DNA of 44,199 nt. Origin: an uncultured Pelagibacteraceae bacterium (GTDB taxonomy: Bacteria > Pseudomonadota > Alphaproteobacteria > Pelagibacterales > Pelagibacteraceae). The notes under the pieces were generated by a model, which was not told where the DNA came from, searched no databases, and worked only from the letters and a program-made list of their open reading frames with translations. Within the stretch, counting starts at the first letter, position 1, and every line of letters starts with the position of its first letter. The stretch lies in assembly GCA_902617805.1 (NCBI GenBank), contig CACMYF010000007.1, positions 1 to 44,199 of the forward strand, written 5' to 3'. Below are positions 1-11,036 of the stretch, piece after piece. The translations under genes were made by a program, and so were the position numbers.

Positions 1-993
1 TTCAATCAATCTGAAAGTATGGACTCTGCTATCAATGGACTTTTACAATCCTTAGATCCTTATTCATCCTACATGTCTCCTAAAATTTTTGATGAAATGC
101 AAACAGAAACCAGTGGTGAATTTGGTGGACTAGGAATAGAAGTTAGCATGGAGGCTGGTGTGGTAAAAGTAATTTCACCAATAGATGATACACCTGCATC
201 TAGGGCTGGATTAAAAGCTGGCGATTACATAGTCAAAATAAATGATGTCCAGGTTCAAGGAAAATCATTAAGTGAAGCTGTTGATTTAATGAGAGGACCT
301 GTAGGTTCTGGAATAGAGTTAACAGTAAGACGAAGAGGCGAAAGAAAAGCGCTAACATTTAATATCATAAGAGAAGTTATTCAGGTTCAATCTGTAAAAT
401 CTGAAATTATAGATGAAAATATTGGATACATCAGGCTTACTTCATTTAACGATAACAGTAGTGATCAAATAGAGAAACAAATTAAAAAACTTAAAAAAGA
501 TAAAAACTTAAATTCATTTATTTTAGATTTAAGAAATAATCCTGGAGGTCTTTTATCTCAAGCAATAAAGATATCAGATTTTTTTCTGGAAAATGGAGAG
601 ATAGTTTCAACAAAAAGCAGAAAAAAATCTGAAAATAGAAAATGGTTTGCAAAAAAAGGAGATATTACTGATGGAAAAACACTATTGGTTTTAATTAACT
701 ATGGTTCAGCATCTGCATCTGAAATTGTTGCTGGAGCTTTAAAGGATCACAAAAGAGCAATCATCGTTGGTGAAAATAGCTTTGGTAAAGGTTCTGTCCA
801 ATCTATTATTCCTTTAAAAAATCGTGGTGCTATCAGATTAACTGTCGCAAAATATTATCTTCCTTCTGGAAAATCTATTTCTGAAGTAGGTGTTAGACCA
901 GATATTGAAGTAAATGAAGAAGGTGATGATTTTAGAATAAAAACTGATACTGATAATCAATTAAACTACGCTATTAAGTTACTTAACGGATAA
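1..993 (+). CDS. ctpA: C-terminal processing peptidase (S41 family), 5' end cut by window
   Basis: Periplasmic serine protease of the tail-specific/CtpA family, which trims or degrades envelope proteins from their C-termini. The frame is open to base 1, so the ATG at 19 is internal and the signal peptide lies outside the window. Counting from that ATG, a PDZ domain spans about residues 30-115 and the S41 core follows. The core carries LRNNPGGLL (171-179), the nucleophile motif GSASASE (229-235) and the general-base lysine K257 in GKGSVQ. The protein ends shortly after PDIEV, as short alphaproteobacterial CtpAs do. The stop at 993 is one base before the rppH start, so the two are probably co-transcribed. 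Family assignment is firm; the exact orthologue name is less so. Confidence 0.92.
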   Translation, partial: FNQSESMDSAINGLLQSLDPYSSYMSPKIFDEMQTETSGEFGGLGIEVSMEAGVVKVISPIDDTPASRAGLKAGDYIVKINDVQVQGKSLSEAVDLMRGPVGSGIELTVRRRGERKALTFNIIREVIQVQSVKSEIIDENIGYIRLTSFNDNSSDQIEKQIKKLKKDKNLNSFILDLRNNPGGLLSQAIKISDFFLENGEIVSTKSRKKSENRKWFAKKGDITDGKTLLVLINYGSASASEIVAGALKDHKRAIIVGENSFGKGSVQSIIPLKNRGAIRLTVAKYYLPSGKSISEVGVRPDIEVNEEGDDFRIKTDTDNQLNYAIKLLNG

Positions 994-994
994 T

Positions 995-1468
995 ATGAAT
1001 AAAAATTTAAAAGATTTACCACTGAGAAGTGGGGTCGGAATTGTGTTATTAAATAAAGAAAATAAAGTATTCGTAGCAAAAAGAATAGATAATCCTAAAA
1101 ATTTTTGGCAAATGCCTCAGGGTGGTGTTGATGAGGGAGAGGATAATTTAAAAGCTGCATTTAGAGAACTAGAGGAAGAAACAAGTATCAAAAGCGTAGA
1201 ACTTATAAAAGAATTAGATGGTACATTAACCTATGATTTACCTGATAGATTACTAGGTATTATTTGGAAAGGTAAGTACAAAGGTCAGAAGCAAAAATGG
1301 TTTTTAATGCGATTTATTGGAAATGATAATGAAATAAATATTAATACATCTAATCCAGAATTTTTAGATTGGAAGTGGATTGACTTAGATTTAATTACTG
1401 ATGTTGTTGTTGATTTTAAACATCATGTTTACAAAGAACTTAAAGAAAAAGTAAAAAAATTAATTTAG
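995..1468 (+). CDS. rppH: RNA pyrophosphohydrolase (Nudix hydrolase)
   Basis: Removes pyrophosphate from the 5' triphosphate of RNAs, which opens them to RNase E decay; also acts on dinucleoside polyphosphates. The 157-aa length is usual for alphaproteobacterial RppH/IalA. The N-terminus has the RSGVGIVLLN strand. The Nudix box is visible as GGVDEGEDN followed by RELEEETS, with the metal-binding REXXEE intact; the usual Gly after EE is Thr here, a common variant. FWQMPQGG just before the box is typical of RppH rather than generic Nudix enzymes. It starts one base after the peptidase gene. Its end overlaps the convergent atpC end by 9 bases, so no room exists for a separate terminator. Confidence 0.93.
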   Translation: MNKNLKDLPLRSGVGIVLLNKENKVFVAKRIDNPKNFWQMPQGGVDEGEDNLKAAFRELEEETSIKSVELIKELDGTLTYDLPDRLLGIIWKGKYKGQKQKWFLMRFIGNDNEININTSNPEFLDWKWIDLDLITDVVVDFKHHVYKELKEKVKKLI

Positions 1469-1851
1469 GGTTTTTAAAACTTCAACTTTTTGATCTGCTA
1501 AATATTTAGATTGATCGTTAATGTCGGTTTTATTTGCCTCTTCTTCTGCCTGTTTAAGCAAATCTTGTTGCTTTGATTTATCCATATCAGCAAGATTAAA
1601 AATTGTACTTGTTAAAATAGACAGATTGTTATTTTTAAACTCAACAATCCCATCTTCAACATAGTAATTTTCATCACCTGATTTTGATAAAATCTTAATT
1701 ATCCCAGGTTTTAAAAAGGAAATAATAGAAATATGATCCTTCAATATTCCCATCTCTCCTTCAAAAGCAGGGACCACAACTTCTGAAACGTCATCTTTTA
1801 CTAAAAAGGATTTTTCAGGATTTACTATTTCAACTTTAAACTCTTCGCTCA

Positions 1852-1852
<1 letters not shown>
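1460..1852 (-). CDS. atpC: F1 ATP synthase epsilon subunit
   Basis: Central-stalk subunit of F1Fo ATP synthase. It joins gamma to the c-ring and in many bacteria inhibits ATP hydrolysis. At 130 aa it has the N-terminal beta-sandwich (about 1-85), with VVPAFEGEMGILKDH matching the conserved epsilon segment, and a short helical C-terminus rich in Lys, Glu and Asp (about 88-130). It is last in the atpHAGDC operon. Its start touches the atpD stop (1852 is shared), which suggests translational coupling. Sequence conservation is low, as usual for epsilon, but position and motif make the call safe. Confidence 0.95.
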
Positions 1853-4145
<2,293 letters not shown>

Positions 4146-4151
4146 AAATTA

Positions 4152-5687
4152 TTAAGATTTAAAATTTCCTTTTAATTGAGTGATTACCTCAACAAGTAAT
4201 TTTTCTTTATCTTCCTCAAGTTTTCCTGAAGTTAAAATTGACTCGATAATTTCAGGCTTATCTGATTTACATTTTTCAATAATCTTGCTCTCAAATTCAG
4301 CAACGTCTTTTAAATCAATATCATCAAGATAACCTTTCACTCCACAAAATACTGAAATAACTTGTTCCGCAACAGTCATCGGTGAATATTGTTTTTGTTT
4401 TAAAAGTTCAGTTAGTTTAGAACCTCTATTCAAAAGCTGCTGAGTAGATGCATCTAAATCAGATCCGAATTGAGCAAAAGCTGCCATTTCTCTGTATTGT
4501 GCTAACTCTAGTTTCATTGAACCAGAAACTTTTTTCATCGCTTTTGTTTGAGCTGATGAACCAACCCTAGATACTGATAAACCTACGTTAATTGCAGGTC
4601 TTATACCTTGGTTAAATAGTTCTGTTTCAAGGAAAATTTGTCCGTCTGTAATTGAAATAACGTTTGTTGGAATAAACGCGGATACGTCTCCACCTTGTGT
4701 TTCAATAATTGGCAGTGCAGTAAGTGATCCACCTCCATGTTCGTCACTTAATTTAGCTGCTCTTTCAAGTAATCTACTATGAAGATAAAATACATCTCCA
4801 GGATAAGCCTCACGTCCTGGAGGTCTTCTTAATAGCAATGACATTTGTCTGTAAGCAACTGCTTGTTTAGACAAATCATCATAAATTATTAACGCATGCA
4901 TTCCATTATCTCTAAAATACTCTCCCATAGCACAACCTGTGTATGGTGCTAAAAATTGTAAAGGAGCAGAGTCCGATGCAGTAGCAGCAACGATTGTTGT
5001 GTACTCCATAGCTCCAGCTTCTTCTAATGTTTTTTGAATTTGTCTTACTGTTGATCTTTTTTGTCCAACTGCAACGTATATACAATACAGTTTTTGTTTT
5101 TCATCACCAGATTCGTTGATTTTTTTTTGATTAATAATTGCATCTACTGCAACTGCTGTTTTACCAGTTTGTCTATCACCGATAATTAATTCCCTTTGCC
5201 CTCTTCCAATCGGAACTAGACTGTCAATTGATTTAAGACCAGTTTGCATTGGTTCACTTACTGATTGTCGTGGAATAATACCAGGAGCTTTTACTTCAAC
5301 TCTGCTTTTTTTAATTCCTTTATCTAATGGTCCTTTTCCATCAATTGGATTTCCTAAACCATCCACTACTCTTCCTAATAATTCTTTTCCAACTGGAGTA
5401 TCAACAATATTACCCGTTCTTTTTACTACATCCCCTTCTTTAACATTTCTGTCATCACCAAAAATTACAACACCAACGTTTTCACTTTCTAAGTTTAGAG
5501 CCATACCTTTTGAACCATCTGCAAACTCTACCATTTCACCAGCTTGAACATTATCCAAACCATAAATCCTAGCAATACCGTCTCCAACTGATAAAACTTG
5601 ACCAACTTCTGTGACTTCTGCTTTATCACCAAAATTTTTAATTTGTTCTTTTAATATTTTTGTAACTTCTGAAGGATTTATTTCCAT
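4152..5687 (-). CDS. atpA: F1 ATP synthase alpha subunit
   Basis: Non-catalytic nucleotide-binding subunit of the F1 hexamer. At 511 aa it is full length. The P-loop GDRQTGKT is at residues 170-177, [11 protein letters not shown] marks the Walker B region, and [17 protein letters not shown] is the alpha-subunit signature containing the arginine finger. The start [16 protein letters not shown] matches the usual N-terminal helix that binds the delta subunit. Its ATG follows the atpH stop without a gap (5687/5688), so translation of the two is likely coupled. Confidence 0.99.
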   Translation of the reverse strand: MEINPSEVTKILKEQIKNFGDKAEVTEVGQVLSVGDGIARIYGLDNVQAGEMVEFADGSKGMALNLESENVGVVIFGDDRNVKEGDVVKRTGNIVDTPVGKELLGRVVDGLGNPIDGKGPLDKGIKKSRVEVKAPGIIPRQSVSEPMQTGLKSIDSLVPIGRGQRELIIGDRQTGKTAVAVDAIINQKKINESGDEKQKLYCIYVAVGQKRSTVRQIQKTLEEAGAMEYTTIVAATASDSAPLQFLAPYTGCAMGEYFRDNGMHALIIYDDLSKQAVAYRQMSLLLRRPPGREAYPGDVFYLHSRLLERAAKLSDEHGGGSLTALPIIETQGGDVSAFIPTNVISITDGQIFLETELFNQGIRPAINVGLSVSRVGSSAQTKAMKKVSGSMKLELAQYREMAAFAQFGSDLDASTQQLLNRGSKLTELLKQKQYSPMTVAEQVISVFCGVKGYLDDIDLKDVAEFESKIIEKCKSDKPEIIESILTSGKLEEDKEKLLVEVITQLKGNFKS

Positions 5688-6245
5688 TTATGCCTCTATC
5701 ATTCTATTTTCGATTTGTTGTAATTTATTTTTAATTGAGGTATCGACCATAGTACTTCCTACTTGTACTACCAAACCTCCTATTAAACTTTCGTCATGTT
5801 TGTAGTTTAATTTTATTTTTGATCTAAAATTTTTTGTTAACTCCTCTGTAATTTTTGCAATTTCTTCATTAGATAATTCTTTTGCTGATTTTAATTCTGC
5901 CTTAAGTTCACCTCTTTTTCTTGAACAAATCTCAATAAAGCTTTTAAGGATACGCTCAATAAAAAAGAAACGTCTTTTTTGAATTAAGAAACTTAAAAAA
6001 TTTTTAAATAAAGACTCAAATTTATTATTTTCAGAGATTGTATTGATTGCTTTTAATAAATCTTCTTGGCTTGTAGTTGGATCTTTAATCAAATTAGAAA
6101 AATCTTCACTTTGCTCAATTAAATTAAGAATAGATGAAGACTGATCTTCGATCTGACTTAAAAGATTGTTTTCCTCTGAAAGTTCAAAAAGCGCAAGAGA
6201 ATACCTTTCAGCTGAAGTTATTGAAAATCCGGTGTCTTTACTCAA
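5688..6245 (-). CDS. atpH: F1 ATP synthase delta subunit (TTG start)
   Basis: Peripheral-stalk subunit (OSCP homologue) that ties the top of F1 to the b subunits. The 185-aa protein has the N-terminal helical bundle (ITSAERYSLALFELSEE) and the C-terminal segment ending LIGGLVVQVGSTMVDTSIKNKL, which is the delta/OSCP signature. The start codon is TTG at 6243-6245, chosen because the Shine-Dalgarno-like AGAGGA lies about 7 bases upstream and the protein then begins at the usual place. It is first in atpHAGDC. The Fo genes (atpB, E, F) are absent here, as is normal for alphaproteobacteria, which keep F1 and Fo in separate operons. Confidence 0.95.
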   Translation of the reverse strand: MSKDTGFSITSAERYSLALFELSEENNLLSQIEDQSSSILNLIEQSEDFSNLIKDPTTSQEDLLKAINTISENNKFESLFKNFLSFLIQKRRFFFIERILKSFIEICSRKRGELKAELKSAKELSNEEIAKITEELTKNFRSKIKLNYKHDESLIGGLVVQVGSTMVDTSIKNKLQQIENRMIEA

Positions 6246-6289
6246 CTTGGTTCCTCTATAATGTTGAAGATTATTTAAAAATCACGCCC

Positions 6290-6318
6290 TAAATAGCATA
6301 TGACCCCTATGTCTTCAA
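6290..6318 (-). promoter_or_regulatory. Candidate sigma70-type promoter of the atp operon
   Basis: On the minus strand TTGAAG (6313-6318) is followed after exactly 17 bases by TATTTA (6290-6295). This gives a leader of about 35-40 bases before the atpH TTG. It lies in the 108-base priA-atpH gap, the longest spacer inside the large minus-strand block, which is where a separate F1 promoter is expected. The -10 element is a weak match and chance is not excluded in such AT-rich DNA. Confidence 0.4.
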
Positions 6319-6353
6319 GTAGCGGATTCGTAAAAAAGGCCTTTTTTTTGCGG

Positions 6354-8309
6354 TTAATTGAAGTTAATTGGATCAACATCAACTGAAAGTTTTATTCCAG
6401 TAGAAAATTTATATTTTGGAATAATTTTTGCAAGAGAGCTTTGTAGTTTCATGGATTTTAAGCCTCTGATTAAAAATCTAATTCTAAATTTTCTCTTTAA
6501 TCTAAATAATGGAGCATTCACAGGCCCTAACATTTTTCCTTCAATTTTATTTTCAATGAAATTTTTAAAATTTATAGCTTCTTTTTCTAATTTAATTTCA
6601 TTATCTCCTGTTAAGATTAAAGAAATAAACCTTTGAAATGGAGGTAGTTTATTTTTTTTTCTTATCTCTAGTTCTCTTTCTAAAAAAATATCTGGATTTT
6701 TACTTGTAATTTCTGAAATCATCTTAGTATTATTTTCATAAGTTTGAAAATATACCGTTGCTGGCTTTCCTGTTCTTCCTGCACGTCCTGAAAGTTGATG
6801 ATAGAGCTGCAAATTTTTTTCTGCACCTCTTAAATCATGTCCTTGAGATGAAAGATCGATATCAACAACTACAATGCAATTTAAGCTTGGAAAATGAAAA
6901 CCTTTTGAAATTAATTGAGTTCCAACTAAAATATGCGTTTCATTATTAATAATTTTATCTATTTTTTCTTTAGAATCTTTATTATTCATTGTGTCACTTG
7001 AAAAAATCTCAATTTTTTTTCCAGGGAATTTTCTTTTTACCTCTTCTGAAATTCTCTCAACACCAGGGCCGCTAAAAATAAATTCACAATTGCCTTCTTT
7101 TGTACAGTCCCTTTTAAGATCGGATTTGTATCCACAATAATGACATAATAAGTTATTTTTATTTTTATGATAAACTAAATTGATACTACAATTTGGACAT
7201 GTAAAACTTGTAAAACACTTATTACATAAAGCATTTGGAGAAAAACCTCTTCTGTTTAAAAAAAACAAAACTTGATCTTTTTTTTCCAAATGTAAATTAA
7301 CTTTTTCAATAATTTTATTTGATAGCCATGATTGTTTTTCAAGTTTGGTATTATTTAAATTAATAATTTCATAATTAGGTAAAGCTGCGTTTTGATATCT
7401 TTCTTTTAATCTAGAAACCTCGTATTTACCCTTTTTAATATTTTCAAAAGTTTCTATTGAAGGAACAGCAGTAATCAAATTTATTGGAATGTTTTCAAAA
7501 GATGCTCTAGAAATTGCCATATCACGAGCATTATAGATTATGCCTTCATCTTGTTTAAATGATTGATCATGTTCCTCATCAACAATTATCATTCCTAATT
7601 TTTTAAATGGTAAAAATAATGAAGACCTTGCACCAATAATTATTTTTATTTTACCATTAGAAACGCCACTCCAAATTAATTCTTTCTTTTTTTTTGAAAT
7701 ACCTGAGTGCCAAACTGCGGGCTTAAAACCAAAATATTCTAAAAATTTTTGTTCAAACTGACTAGTTAAACCTATTTCCGGTAATAAAATTAATCCTTGA
7801 AAACCCTTCTCTATCAGTGGTTTTAATGCTTCAAAATAAACTAAAGTTTTTCCTGATCCAGTTGTGCCTTGTAAAACATGAACTCTAAATTTTTTATTTG
7901 AAACATTCATTTTTTTTAGAGATTTATTTTGATCACTAGACAGCTTGATTAAGTTTTGCTTAATTTTGCTATCAAATATTTGATAAAGTTGAGTTTCTTT
8001 GTTCTCTACCGCATCACTACTTAAGAGTACTAACTTTAATGCCATACCTTTTGGGATAAGATTATATTCTGCAAACCAATTTAAAAAATTAATTGTATTT
8101 TTTTTTAATGGAGTAACGTCTAATTTCTTGATTACGTTTTTAGTCTTAAAATTTTTATTATTATTTTTTTCAAATTCATCCCAAACAACACCAGTAATTT
8201 TTGATTTTCCAAAAGGTACCATTACATAATCTCCAACTTTAAGAGTTAAATCACTTTCATAAGTAAATGGATGATTAAAAATATTTGGTACGAGAATCGG
8301 ATATTTCAT
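6354..8309 (-). CDS. priA: Primosomal replication-restart helicase PriA
   Basis: 3'-to-5' superfamily 2 helicase that reloads the replisome at stalled forks. At 651 aa it is shorter than the ~730-aa E. coli protein, mainly in the N-terminal DNA-binding part. Visible motifs: Walker A GTTGSGKT (148-155), DEEH (244-247), GTQLISKGFHFP (463-474) and QLSGRAGR (505-512). Eight cysteines for two zinc ions are at 362, 365, 371, 374, 389, 392, 402 and 408. Helicase motif III reads TAVPS (280-284) where the family usually has (S/T)ATPS. PriA commonly neighbours the F1 genes in alphaproteobacteria. It lies 22 bases after lpd and is probably read from the TCA block. Confidence 0.96.
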   Translation of the reverse strand: MKYPILVPNIFNHPFTYESDLTLKVGDYVMVPFGKSKITGVVWDEFEKNNNKNFKTKNVIKKLDVTPLKKNTINFLNWFAEYNLIPKGMALKLVLLSSDAVENKETQLYQIFDSKIKQNLIKLSSDQNKSLKKMNVSNKKFRVHVLQGTTGSGKTLVYFEALKPLIEKGFQGLILLPEIGLTSQFEQKFLEYFGFKPAVWHSGISKKKKELIWSGVSNGKIKIIIGARSSLFLPFKKLGMIIVDEEHDQSFKQDEGIIYNARDMAISRASFENIPINLITAVPSIETFENIKKGKYEVSRLKERYQNAALPNYEIINLNNTKLEKQSWLSNKIIEKVNLHLEKKDQVLFFLNRRGFSPNALCNKCFTSFTCPNCSINLVYHKNKNNLLCHYCGYKSDLKRDCTKEGNCEFIFSGPGVERISEEVKRKFPGKKIEIFSSDTMNNKDSKEKIDKIINNETHILVGTQLISKGFHFPSLNCIVVVDIDLSSQGHDLRGAEKNLQLYHQLSGRAGRTGKPATVYFQTYENNTKMISEITSKNPDIFLERELEIRKKNKLPPFQRFISLILTGDNEIKLEKEAINFKNFIENKIEGKMLGPVNAPLFRLKRKFRIRFLIRGLKSMKLQSSLAKIIPKYKFSTGIKLSVDVDPINFN

Positions 8310-8331
8310 ATTTTTATAATATGAAAAAAAA

Positions 8332-9732
8332 TTAAGAGTGTATTGCTCTTTTATCTACTGATAAAGCAGCTTCTTTAACTGCTTCAGAAAACGTAGGATG
8401 AGCATGACAAGTTCGGGCGATATCTTCTGCACTTGCGCCAAATTCCATTGCTACACCGATCTCTGCAATTAATTCTCCTGCATGAGGTCCAATTATATGT
8501 GCACCTAATACTTTATCTGTTTGCTCATCAGCTAAAATTTTAACAAAACCTTCCGCATCATCTATGGCCTTAGCTCTTGAATTAGCCATAAACGAAAATT
8601 TCCCTACTTTATATTTTTTATTTAATTCTTTTAATTCTTCCTCAGTTTTACCGATCGATGCTACTTCTGGTGTTGTATAAACTACTCCAGGTATTGTATC
8701 GTAATTTACATGTCCAGATTGACCAACTATGTTTTCTGCAACTGCTATACCTTCGTCCTCAGCTTTATGTGCAAGCATAGGACCAACAATTACATCGCCT
8801 ATTGCATAAATATTTTCAACGTTGGTCTTAAAAATTTTATCAGTTTTAATTCTATTTCTTTCGTCAAGATCTACTCCTACAGATTCTAAATTTAAACCAT
8901 CTGTATTGGGTTTTCTGCCAACAGAGATTAAAACAACATCGCACTCAAAATTATTTTTATTACCATCTTTATCTACTGTTGAAACCACTGCGCCTGCTGC
9001 ATTTTTTTTAATTGTTTCAACTTTATTTTGCATATTAAATTTCATACCCTGTTTTTTTAATATTTTCATAAATTCTGATGAGATTTCTTTATCCATTCCA
9101 GGAGTAATATGATCTAAAAATTCAACAACTTGCACCTCTGCTCCAAGTCTAGACCATACAGATCCCATCTCCAATCCTATATAGCCTCCTCCTACTACAA
9201 CCATTTTCTTAGGTACCTTTTCTAACTTTAAGGCACCTGTTGATGAGACAATTGTTTTCTCATCTATTTCTATTCCTGGTAATGAAACTGGAACTGATCC
9301 TGTTGCAATAACTGTTTTTTCTGATTGGATGACAGTTTCTTTATTTTTATCATCCTTTATTAAAATTTCATTTTTAGATTTAAAACTTCCGTGTCCTTTA
9401 AAATAAGTAACTTTGTTTTTTTTTAAAAGAAATTCAACACCTTTTGTAAGAACGGTTACAGCTTTATCTTTACTTTTCATCATTTTGTCTAAATTTAATT
9501 TTACTTCGCCAACTTCAATACCTTTGTTTGCTAAACTTTTTACTTTATGAAATTCTTCAGACAGATTAAGTAAGCTTTTTGATGGGATACAACCAACGTT
9601 TAAACAAGTACCTCCCAAAGACCCTCTGGACTCTATACATGCAGTTTTTAATCCTAATTGAGCAAGTCTGATTGCACACACATAACCACCCGGTCCACCT
9701 CCAATAACTACAGCTTGAAATTTTTCTGACAT
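8332..9732 (-). CDS. lpd: Dihydrolipoamide dehydrogenase (E3)
   Basis: FAD-dependent E3 that reoxidises the lipoyl groups of 2-oxoacid dehydrogenase complexes, passing electrons to NAD. The 466-aa protein has the FAD fingerprint GGGPGG (11-16), the redox-active disulfide C43/C48 in [13 protein letters not shown], a second dinucleotide fold around [14 protein letters not shown], and the C-terminal His445-Glu450 pair in HPTFSE, which acts at the partner subunit's active site. Its start is directly at the end of sucB (9732/9733), marking it as the E3 of 2-oxoglutarate dehydrogenase. Pyruvate dehydrogenase and glycine cleavage may share it, but the window does not show whether other lpd copies exist. 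Confidence 0.97.
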   Translation of the reverse strand: MSEKFQAVVIGGGPGGYVCAIRLAQLGLKTACIESRGSLGGTCLNVGCIPSKSLLNLSEEFHKVKSLANKGIEVGEVKLNLDKMMKSKDKAVTVLTKGVEFLLKKNKVTYFKGHGSFKSKNEILIKDDKNKETVIQSEKTVIATGSVPVSLPGIEIDEKTIVSSTGALKLEKVPKKMVVVGGGYIGLEMGSVWSRLGAEVQVVEFLDHITPGMDKEISSEFMKILKKQGMKFNMQNKVETIKKNAAGAVVSTVDKDGNKNNFECDVVLISVGRKPNTDGLNLESVGVDLDERNRIKTDKIFKTNVENIYAIGDVIVGPMLAHKAEDEGIAVAENIVGQSGHVNYDTIPGVVYTTPEVASIGKTEEELKELNKKYKVGKFSFMANSRAKAIDDAEGFVKILADEQTDKVLGAHIIGPHAGELIAEIGVAMEFGASAEDIARTCHAHPTFSEAVKEAALSVDKRAIHS

Positions 9733-11031
9733 TTAAATATCTAAAAACAACCTTCTAGGGTCTTCTAAGTTTTCTTTAACCATTTTAAGGAAAGATACTG
9801 ATTCTTTTCCATCAATAATTCTGTGATCATATGATAATGCTAAATACATAATTGGTCTTATTTTGATTTCACCGTCTACAACAACAGGTCTTTCCACTAT
9901 ATTATGCATGCCCAACACTCCAGATTGAGGTAAATTTAGTATTGGAGTTGAAAGCATAGACCCATACACGCCTCCATTACTTATTGTAAATGTTCCTCCC
10001 TGGAGATCTTCAATCGTTAGCTTTCCATCTCGAGCTTTTTCTGAAATTTCTTTAATATTTTTTTCAATATCAGCAAAGGATAATTCATCTGCATTTCTCA
10101 AAACTGGAACAACCAAACCCTTATCTGTTCCAACAGCAAAGCTAATGTTGTAATAGTTTTTATAGACAATCTCATCTCCTTCTATTTCAGCATTCACCGC
10201 AGGAAAATTTTTTAAAGCAACTACACATGCTTTTACAAAGAAGGACATAAATCCTAATTTTATTCCATAACGAGTTTGGAAATCCTCTTGATTTTCTTTT
10301 CTCATTTCCATCACACTGCTCATATCAACTTCGTTAAATGTTGTTAAAAGAGCAGCATTCTCTTGGGCTTGTTTTAATCTTTTTGCAATAGTCTGTCTCA
10401 ACCTAGTCATTTTAATTCGTTCTTCTTCACCATATTGAATTTTTCTTTCAGATGGTTTTGGATTTGCACCCATCAAACTTATTAAATCTCCTTTTAAAAC
10501 TCTCCCATCTTTTCCTGAACCTTGAATTGAATTAATATCGATATTATTTTCAGTTACTATTTTTCTCACTGCTGGAGACAAGGTTGGATTAACATTTCTT
10601 TTAGGAGCAACATCTGGTTTTATTTCTTCAGTTAAAACCAATGGTTTATCTTTGGGTTTTTCTATATCTTTTTCTTCAAATACTTTTGGTTCTTTTTTAT
10701 TTGCATCTAATTTTATTACATTGCTCTCTACAGGAAGTATTTTCTCTTGCTTGATTTCTTTTTGGTTCTTTGGTGCAGATTTAACCACTCCACCTTCTGC
10801 TGATACAGAGCCTAATAATGATCCTACTTCAACGACTGATCCATCTTGTGAATTTATCTCTGTTAACACACCAGAAATTGGGGATGGCACTTCTAAGTTT
10901 ACTTTGTCTGTCTCAAGTTCTACAATTGGTTCATCTGCTTCGACTGTATCACCTGCGTTTTTCAACCATTTTGCAACAGTCGCTTCTGTTATACTTTCAC
11001 CTAGAACTGGGACTACTATTTTTTCACTCAT
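9733..11031 (-). CDS. sucB: 2-oxoglutarate dehydrogenase E2, dihydrolipoyl succinyltransferase
   Basis: Core of the 2-oxoglutarate dehydrogenase complex; moves the succinyl group from lipoyl-lysine to CoA. Domains in order: one lipoyl domain (1-78) with the lipoylated lysine K43 in ETDKVNLEV; a Lys/Glu/Pro-rich linker (about 85-145); the peripheral-subunit-binding domain (149-187, [15 protein letters not shown] then [13 protein letters not shown]); and the catalytic domain (about 200-432) with H403 and D407 in SYDHRIIDG. The 432-aa length is normal for one-lipoyl E2o. It sits 5 bases after sucA and abuts lpd, the classic sucAB-lpd order. E2 of pyruvate dehydrogenase is ruled out by this context. 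Confidence 0.97.
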   Translation of the reverse strand: MSEKIVVPVLGESITEATVAKWLKNAGDTVEADEPIVELETDKVNLEVPSPISGVLTEINSQDGSVVEVGSLLGSVSAEGGVVKSAPKNQKEIKQEKILPVESNVIKLDANKKEPKVFEEKDIEKPKDKPLVLTEEIKPDVAPKRNVNPTLSPAVRKIVTENNIDINSIQGSGKDGRVLKGDLISLMGANPKPSERKIQYGEEERIKMTRLRQTIAKRLKQAQENAALLTTFNEVDMSSVMEMRKENQEDFQTRYGIKLGFMSFFVKACVVALKNFPAVNAEIEGDEIVYKNYYNISFAVGTDKGLVVPVLRNADELSFADIEKNIKEISEKARDGKLTIEDLQGGTFTISNGGVYGSMLSTPILNLPQSGVLGMHNIVERPVVVDGEIKIRPIMYLALSYDHRIIDGKESVSFLKMVKENLEDPRRLFLDI

Positions 11032-11036
11032 TAAAA

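Noticed and set aside
6332-6348. AAAAAAGGCCTTTTTT palindrome as a priA terminator
   Set aside because: Pairing would leave only A-U pairs around a 4-base GGCC loop, too weak for an intrinsic terminator; more likely an AT-rich chance palindrome.
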